A DNA stretch of 10,702 nucleotides from Microcystis aeruginosa W13-11 (GTDB lineage Bacteria > Cyanobacteriota > Cyanobacteriia > Cyanobacteriales > Microcystaceae): contig JAADBR010000141.1 in NCBI GenBank assembly GCA_009995705.1, forward strand, positions 1 to 10,702, read 5' to 3'. Of this stretch, positions 6,438-10,702 are shown one piece after another. Below the pieces are notes generated by a model. It made no database searches, was not told the origin of the DNA, and saw only the letters and a list, made by a program, of their open reading frames with translations. How positions within the stretch are numbered: position 1 is the first letter of the stretch; every line of letters begins with the position of its first letter. Position numbers and translations under genes: made by a program.

Positions 6438-8543
6438 ATGGCTGCAATTGACTCTTTAGAAAAGGTCTTAAAATATCACTTTGGCTACGATCAATTTCGA
6501 CCGAATCAACGCCAAATAATTGAGGCTGCTTTAAATAATCAGGATTTATTAGTAATTATGCCCACTGGAGGCGGTAAATCTCTGTGTTTTCAGCTACCCG
6601 CTTTAATCAAAAAAGGGGTGACGGTGGTGGTTTCTCCCCTAATTGCTTTAATGCAGGATCAGGTAACTGCTTTAGCTGATAATGGCATCGGGGCAACATT
6701 TCTCAATAGCACTTTGAACGCGAAACAAGTCAGAGACAGAGAATCTTTAATCCTGCAAGGAAAAATTAAACTGTTATATGTCGCCCCGGAAAGATTATTA
6801 TCGCCTAGTTTCTTAGACTTTTTAGCTGTTATTGATAATTACCTCGGTTTAGCCTGTTTAGCGGTGGATGAAGCTCACTGTGTCTCCGATTGGGGTCATG
6901 ATTTTCGCCCTGAATATCGACAAATTAAACAAGTCCGTCAACGCTTTCCCTCCGTGCCAATTCTGGCTTTAACTGCCACCGCTACCCAACAGGTTAGGGA
7001 AGATATTATTCAACAATTAGGATTGCGAGATGCTTCCATTCATATTGCTAGTTTTAATCGTCCTAATCTTTATTATGAAGTTCAACCTAAAACCAGTAAA
7101 TCTTATCAGCAATTGTATCAATATATTAAAGGACAAAAGGGGTCTGGCATTGTTTATTGTATCAGCCGCAAAACCGTCGATCAAGTTGCCGAACATTTAC
7201 AAAAAGATGGTATTAATGCCCTACCCTATCACGCAGGTATGAACGATCAGGAAAGAAGCGAAAATCAAACCCGTTTTATTCGGGATGATGTGCAGATTAT
7301 GGTGGCGACAATTGCCTTCGGTATGGGGATTAATAAGCCCGATGTGCGCTTTGTCGTTCATTATGATTTACCCCGCAATTTAGAGGGATATTATCAAGAA
7401 TCTGGCCGCGCTGGTAGGGACGGAGAACCGGCCAAATGTACCCTCTTTTTTAGCTTTGCCGATGCCAGAAAAATTGAGTATTTTATTAATCAAAAAACTG
7501 AGCAAAATGAACAACAGAAAGCTCGTCAACAATTGCGACAGGTGTTAGATTATGCTGAAGGGACTGAATGTAGAAGATCGAGCGTACTAGGCTACTTTGG
7601 AGAAAGTTTTGCGGGTAACTGTGGTAGCTGTGATAACTGTCGGAATGGGAACAATTCTGAGGATTGGACAATCGAGGCACAAAAATTTTTATCCTGTGTG
7701 GCGCGGACGGGACAAAAATTCGGTATGATGCACATAATCAAAGTACTCAGGGGAGGAAAAGGTGAAAGAATCACCCAATATCAACATCATTTATTATCCA
7801 CTTATGGCATCGGTAAGGATAAAACTATCGGGGAGTGGAAACGTTTAAGTCGTTCCCTCGTCCAACAAAATCTACTGGTAGAAACAGAAGACAATTTTAG
7901 AATCTTGAAACTTAATCAACATAGTTGGGAAGTGATGCGGAAAGAACGTTCTGTGTTTATTGCCGTCCCCCGAAAAGCTAACGGTCAAATCTTGGGAGAC
8001 GACAATCCCAATACAATGGAAAGTGATTTATTATTCGATCGCTTGCGGCAATTGCGGAAGAAAATTGCCGATAGTCAAGGAATTCCTCCCTACGTTATTT
8101 TCCATGATTCTAGTCTGCGTTTGATGGCCCAATCAAAACCCCGAAGTTTAGAGCAGTTTCGTCAAATTTCTGGAGTAGTACAAAGCAAAGTTCAACAGTA
8201 TGGGGATATATTTATAGCGGCAATTAATGATTTTTGTCAGGATAGTCTTCCCTCTACTCAATTCCTCACTCTCCAATATTATCAAGATGGTTTGAATGTG
8301 GAAGAAATCGCTCGCAAAAGAAGCTTAAAAGTCTCAACAATCTATGAACATTTAGCTAAATTGCTGGAGGCAGGTTACGAAATTGATATTAATCAGTTAG
8401 TCTCTAAAAACAAACAGGAATATATTCGTTTAGCAATTGAAAAAGTCGGCGATAAATCCCTGAAAACTCTCAAAGAAAATCTGGGAGATAATTATAGTTA
8501 TGAAGAAATTAAATTAGTTGTTGCTTGGCAAAGACGACTTTAA
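6438..8543 (+). CDS. recQ: ATP-dependent DNA helicase RecQ
   Basis: RecQ is a 3'-to-5' DNA helicase of recombinational repair and stalled-fork processing. All helicase motifs are present: the RecQ motif 0 glutamine Q24 in FRPNQRQII, Walker A MPTGGGKS (41-48, K47), DEAH box 144-147 followed by the aromatic-rich loop CVSDWGHDFRPEYR, LTATAT (178-183), and motif VI QESGRAGRDG (320-329). The RecQ zinc site is complete with C378, C395, C398 and C401. An RQC winged helix follows, then an HRDC domain near 534-608. The end (609-701) holds a helix-turn-helix extension (GLNVEEIARKRSLKVSTIYEHL), as in some longer bacterial RecQs. At 701 residues it is longer than E. coli RecQ (about 610) because of this extension. 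A -10-like TATAAA lies at 6412-6417, without a good -35 box. No clear Shine-Dalgarno precedes the ATG. Confidence 0.97.
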   Translation: MAAIDSLEKVLKYHFGYDQFRPNQRQIIEAALNNQDLLVIMPTGGGKSLCFQLPALIKKGVTVVVSPLIALMQDQVTALADNGIGATFLNSTLNAKQVRDRESLILQGKIKLLYVAPERLLSPSFLDFLAVIDNYLGLACLAVDEAHCVSDWGHDFRPEYRQIKQVRQRFPSVPILALTATATQQVREDIIQQLGLRDASIHIASFNRPNLYYEVQPKTSKSYQQLYQYIKGQKGSGIVYCISRKTVDQVAEHLQKDGINALPYHAGMNDQERSENQTRFIRDDVQIMVATIAFGMGINKPDVRFVVHYDLPRNLEGYYQESGRAGRDGEPAKCTLFFSFADARKIEYFINQKTEQNEQQKARQQLRQVLDYAEGTECRRSSVLGYFGESFAGNCGSCDNCRNGNNSEDWTIEAQKFLSCVARTGQKFGMMHIIKVLRGGKGERITQYQHHLLSTYGIGKDKTIGEWKRLSRSLVQQNLLVETEDNFRILKLNQHSWEVMRKERSVFIAVPRKANGQILGDDNPNTMESDLLFDRLRQLRKKIADSQGIPPYVIFHDSSLRLMAQSKPRSLEQFRQISGVVQSKVQQYGDIFIAAINDFCQDSLPSTQFLTLQYYQDGLNVEEIARKRSLKVSTIYEHLAKLLEAGYEIDINQLVSKNKQEYIRLAIEKVGDKSLKTLKENLGDNYSYEEIKLVVAWQRRL

Positions 8544-8592
8544 AAACTATAGGAGATGGGCAATTATGAATTATGAAGTGGGGGAGTTTTTT

Positions 8593-8630
8593 CAGTAAAC
8601 AGTGATCAGTAAACAGTGAACTGATCACTG
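8593..8630. repeat. Tandem plus palindromic repeat between convergent genes
   Basis: Two copies of CAGTAAACAGTGA (8593-8605 and 8607-8619) sit at 14-bp spacing. The second overlaps a strong palindrome with 11-bp perfect arms, CAGTGATCAGT (8600-8610) and ACTGATCACTG (8620-8630), around a 9-nt loop. This belongs to a GATCACTGA-type dispersed family common in cyanobacteria; the shorter fragment GATCACTGA also occurs at 6372-6380. It lies 57 bp after recQ and 14 bp after the small membrane-protein gene (8644-8886), so it could end both transcripts, although no T-run follows on either strand. Confidence 0.75.
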
Positions 8631-8643
8631 AATTAAGCAAACC

Positions 8644-8886
8644 CTATTTAGGGGACAAGCGTTCTTGAATTTTATTAATTGCCCAGCTTAAAATCGCCCC
8701 CGCAATTAAAATACTAATAGCAGGATTGAATAGGGGCAGCCAAAGACGCTGAAAAAGTTTAAATCCTAGGGGAATTCCTGTGGATTCACCGATAACAGCC
8801 ACGGCAAACCAGAGGAACCCCGCTATCACTAAAAATACATCAAATATTAAGATTCTATTCAACCACTTGACAAATTGCTCTTTCAT
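8644..8886 (-). CDS. Small two-helix membrane protein, function unknown
   Basis: This 80-residue protein has two clear hydrophobic segments, about 12-32 (ILIFDVFLVIAGFLWFAVAV) and 52-70 (around LFNPAISILIAGAILSWAI). They are separated by a short polar loop with GESTGIPLGF, and both termini are basic (MKEQFVKWLNR and INKIQERLSPK). By the positive-inside rule both ends probably face the cytoplasm. Proteins of this pattern (GFLWFAVA, GIPLGF) seem familiar as conserved cyanobacterial hypotheticals, but I know no function. The gene follows lnt on the same strand after 60 bp and may be cotranscribed with it or use its own promoter at 8907-8912. Hydrophobicity, codon use and a sensible start make it a likely real gene. 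Confidence 0.75.
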   Translation of the reverse strand: MKEQFVKWLNRILIFDVFLVIAGFLWFAVAVIGESTGIPLGFKLFQRLWLPLFNPAISILIAGAILSWAINKIQERLSPK

Positions 8887-8906
8887 TGCGGCAAAAACTT
8901 AGGTTA

Positions 8907-8912
8907 TTTATA
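8907..8912 (-). promoter_or_regulatory. Possible -10 box for the small membrane-protein gene
   Basis: Read on the minus strand, the sequence is CTGTATAAATAACC, with TATAAA ending about 20 nt before the ATG at 8886. That would give a short leader of roughly 10-15 nt. The -35 position lacks a good TTGACA match, so this is only a candidate. If real, the gene would not depend on lnt read-through. Confidence 0.3.
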
Positions 8913-8946
8913 CAGTTTATTCACGAAAAAGTATAGCACTTTCACC

Positions 8947-10473
8947 TTAATCCCAAGCTCTCCAGAGCCAAGCTAGTCCAGCAGTAATGATTAAAACTTT
9001 AGTTAACCAATCTCCCCAGCGCACATATAAAGTCCTCGTATCCCGTCGATAAACTGTTTCGCTATGGATTTGATATTTATCCAAATCCGATAGCCAAAGG
9101 TGATTACCGTGGGGATCGACAAAAGCAGAATAACCTGTATTGGTGGCCCGAGCCATCCATCGATCGGTTTCGATCGCTCGCATGGTATCCTGAGCATGGT
9201 GTTGAGCGGGCATGGCGTGGCTATAATGGGCGTTATTAGAAGCAGTAATAATAAATTCGCCTCCCCTAGCAGTTTGACGGCGGAAATGTTCGGAAAAAGC
9301 TGATTCGTAACAAATGCCCACAATTATTTTACCGAAAGGACTGTCAATAATTTGATCGGGATATCCCGGGATTAAATGTGCTTGCAAGGGAGAAAGGCGA
9401 TCAACAATTCCGCCCAAAATTTCCTGAAAAGGAACGTATTCGCCTAAAGGCACGAGAATTACTTTATCATACCGACTAATCACCCGTCCCTCGCCATCAA
9501 TAGTCAAGAGACTATTGTTATAACCTTTATCCATCTTGCCAAATGCACCTAACCAGATCGGCGTTTTTTTGGCTAAAATTGCCGAATAAATCGAGCTATT
9601 ATTAACTAAGTTCTCCCAATAGTAGGGTAAGGCGGTTTCAGGAGTTAAGACGGCATCTACTCCTTGATCGGCGAGAATTTGATAACCAGAAGTGTAGCCT
9701 TCGATCGCCTTTTGAAATCCTAGGGGCGAAAGTTTAATTGTGTTGGGAATATTGCCCTGAATTACGCCAATTTTTATCCCTAAATCCCTTGACTTTTCGA
9801 TCGGTTTATGGTATGTGTTCCATCCCCAGAGATGGAGGCTAAAACAAATGAGGAGGGGTAAAGAGAGAAAAGCGAGATTTTGCCGCGATTGACGGATTAG
9901 GAGCAAGCTTTCGGCCATTAAACCGTTAACTGCCACAATTGCCGCCGTTACCGTCGTAAAACCCGATAATTTGCCCAATTGCAGAATCAATAAATTATGG
10001 GGACTTTGACTATAAGCAAGGGTAGTCCACCAGAGGGGGGATTGACTCCAGAGAAATTCTAACCCACACCAGAGGGCAGTGCCGATGAAAACCCGTAGGA
10101 GAGCATCGCGAAAAGATGACTGATTAACACTTTTGTTGACATAAAACATAACTAACGTCCAAGTTAGCACGATCGCCGTTCCCCAAAAAGTAATAAATAA
10201 CCAACAAAATAGGGCAATTAACAAACTCGCTAACCAGGGGACACCCATCCACGTCATCGGGTGAATTCCCGTGATCCAGAATAAAGCGAGGCCATGGTAG
10301 GCAAAACCCCAACCAAAACCGTATAAAAGCTGTTTTTTTAGGGATTTTTCCCCTAATCTCACAATAATCCACAGGGGGACGAGAGAAATCCAAGCGAGTA
10401 ACCACCAAGAAACCGGCGCTACTGTTAACCCCATCCCCACACCGGCCAAAATTGTCCAGAGAAAACGCACCAT
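8947..10473 (-). CDS. lnt: Apolipoprotein N-acyltransferase
   Basis: Lnt is an inner-membrane enzyme that N-acylates the terminal cysteine of apolipoproteins using phospholipid, the last step of lipoprotein maturation after Lgt and LspA. The 508-residue length matches E. coli Lnt (512). The N-terminal 220 residues hold several hydrophobic membrane helices rich in tryptophan. The nitrilase-like periplasmic domain starts near IKIGVIQGNIP (233-243). Its catalytic Glu-Lys-Cys triad is intact: E279 in LTPETALPYYW, K337 in YDKVILVPLGEYVPF and C388 in VGICYESAF. The RATNTGYSAFVDPHG stretch (442-456) is also typical. A last membrane helix (about 490-504) ends the protein. The ATG at 10473 has a good GGAG Shine-Dalgarno. 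The small membrane-protein gene lies 60 bp downstream on the same strand. Confidence 0.97.
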   Translation of the reverse strand: MVRFLWTILAGVGMGLTVAPVSWWLLAWISLVPLWIIVRLGEKSLKKQLLYGFGWGFAYHGLALFWITGIHPMTWMGVPWLASLLIALFCWLFITFWGTAIVLTWTLVMFYVNKSVNQSSFRDALLRVFIGTALWCGLEFLWSQSPLWWTTLAYSQSPHNLLILQLGKLSGFTTVTAAIVAVNGLMAESLLLIRQSRQNLAFLSLPLLICFSLHLWGWNTYHKPIEKSRDLGIKIGVIQGNIPNTIKLSPLGFQKAIEGYTSGYQILADQGVDAVLTPETALPYYWENLVNNSSIYSAILAKKTPIWLGAFGKMDKGYNNSLLTIDGEGRVISRYDKVILVPLGEYVPFQEILGGIVDRLSPLQAHLIPGYPDQIIDSPFGKIIVGICYESAFSEHFRRQTARGGEFIITASNNAHYSHAMPAQHHAQDTMRAIETDRWMARATNTGYSAFVDPHGNHLWLSDLDKYQIHSETVYRRDTRTLYVRWGDWLTKVLIITAGLAWLWRAWD

Positions 10474-10479
10474 CTTTCA

Positions 10480-10483
10480 CTCC
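10480..10483 (-). promoter_or_regulatory. Ribosome binding site of lnt
   Basis: GGAG on the minus strand is 6 nt upstream of the ATG at 10473. It is the clearest Shine-Dalgarno in the window and supports this start over internal ones. Confidence 0.7.
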
Positions 10484-10652
10484 AGTCAGGTTAAACTCCT
10501 CTGACCTACTAGATCTCAGAGTAGCTAGAGGGAAGACAAAAAACAAGGGAGACACAGAAATTTTGGCTACATCTACAATAGATCAGTTAGGTGCGAAACG
10601 TTTAGGCATGAAATAGGGAACCAAATGCCTGAAATAACCGCCTAGTAAGGTC

Positions 10653-10670
10653 TTCAGTCCCCCGACTGAA
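10653..10670. repeat. Hairpin in the non-coding right end
   Basis: Perfect 7-bp arms TTCAGTC (10653-10659) and GACTGAA (10664-10670) enclose a tight CCCC loop. A weaker pairing, AGGCAT (10604-10609) with ATGCCT (10625-10630), lies just to its left. No open frame of note covers 10474-10702. The hairpin may belong to an RNA or an insertion-sequence end that continues past the window; neither can be identified from this fragment. Confidence 0.55.
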
Positions 10671-10702
10671 TCTAAGAGGTCAACCCAGACCAACCTTATA
10701 AC

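Noticed and set aside
8593..8630. Rho-independent terminator for recQ.
   Set aside because: The stem is strong, but no T-run follows on either strand and the sequence resembles a dispersed repeat family, so it is listed as a repeat instead.
10124..10555. Minus-strand open frame of 143 codons across the lnt start.
   Set aside because: It lies within lnt in another frame, and lnt has a complete domain structure and a good ribosome binding site.

Overview
The window looks like chromosomal DNA of a cyanobacterium, most likely Microcystis or a close relative. The base composition is moderately AT-rich, and there is a HIP1 octamer (GCGATCGC) at 4560-4567. Short dispersed palindromes built on GGGTTA...TAACCC are present, as are a cyanobacterial-type PdxH and ScpA, a protein resembling the cyanobacterial DUF3318 family, and a decayed TnpB fragment of a type I associate with Microcystis. 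The genus is inferred from memory of related sequences and was not searched.

The left third (1-3606, minus strand) is a probable conflict or immune locus. A 100-residue protein that I recognise as a trypsin-co-occurring domain 2 (Trypco2) protein is followed 118 bp downstream by a very large gene that runs off the left edge. In N-to-C order the large product has a trypsin-like serine protease with its whole catalytic triad (H33, D70, S172), an NB-ARC/STAND NTPase (Walker A at 281-289, Walker B at 357-362, VHD at 563-565), a helical linker, and at least ten near-identical 31/32-residue helical repeats. This is the sensor-switch-effector layout of STAND immune proteins: the repeats would sense, the NTPase would switch, and the protease would act. 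A palindromic dispersed repeat lies on each side of the Trypco2 gene.

The middle (3840-8543) is mostly housekeeping. pdxH (vitamin B6, minus) and scpA (kleisin subunit of the SMC condensin, plus) are divergent across a 51-bp gap. A 411-bp gap then holds a dead TnpB remnant on the minus strand. Next come a plus-strand DUF3318-like gene and a complete recQ helicase with RQC, HRDC and a C-terminal helix-turn-helix extension.

The right end (8644-10473, minus strand) carries lnt (lipoprotein N-acyltransferase), followed 60 bp downstream by a small two-helix membrane protein. This pair converges with recQ across a 100-bp gap holding a strong palindrome. The last 229 bp (10474-10702) are non-coding apart from the lnt ribosome binding site and contain a small stable hairpin. 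I saw no tRNA, rRNA or CRISPR array.
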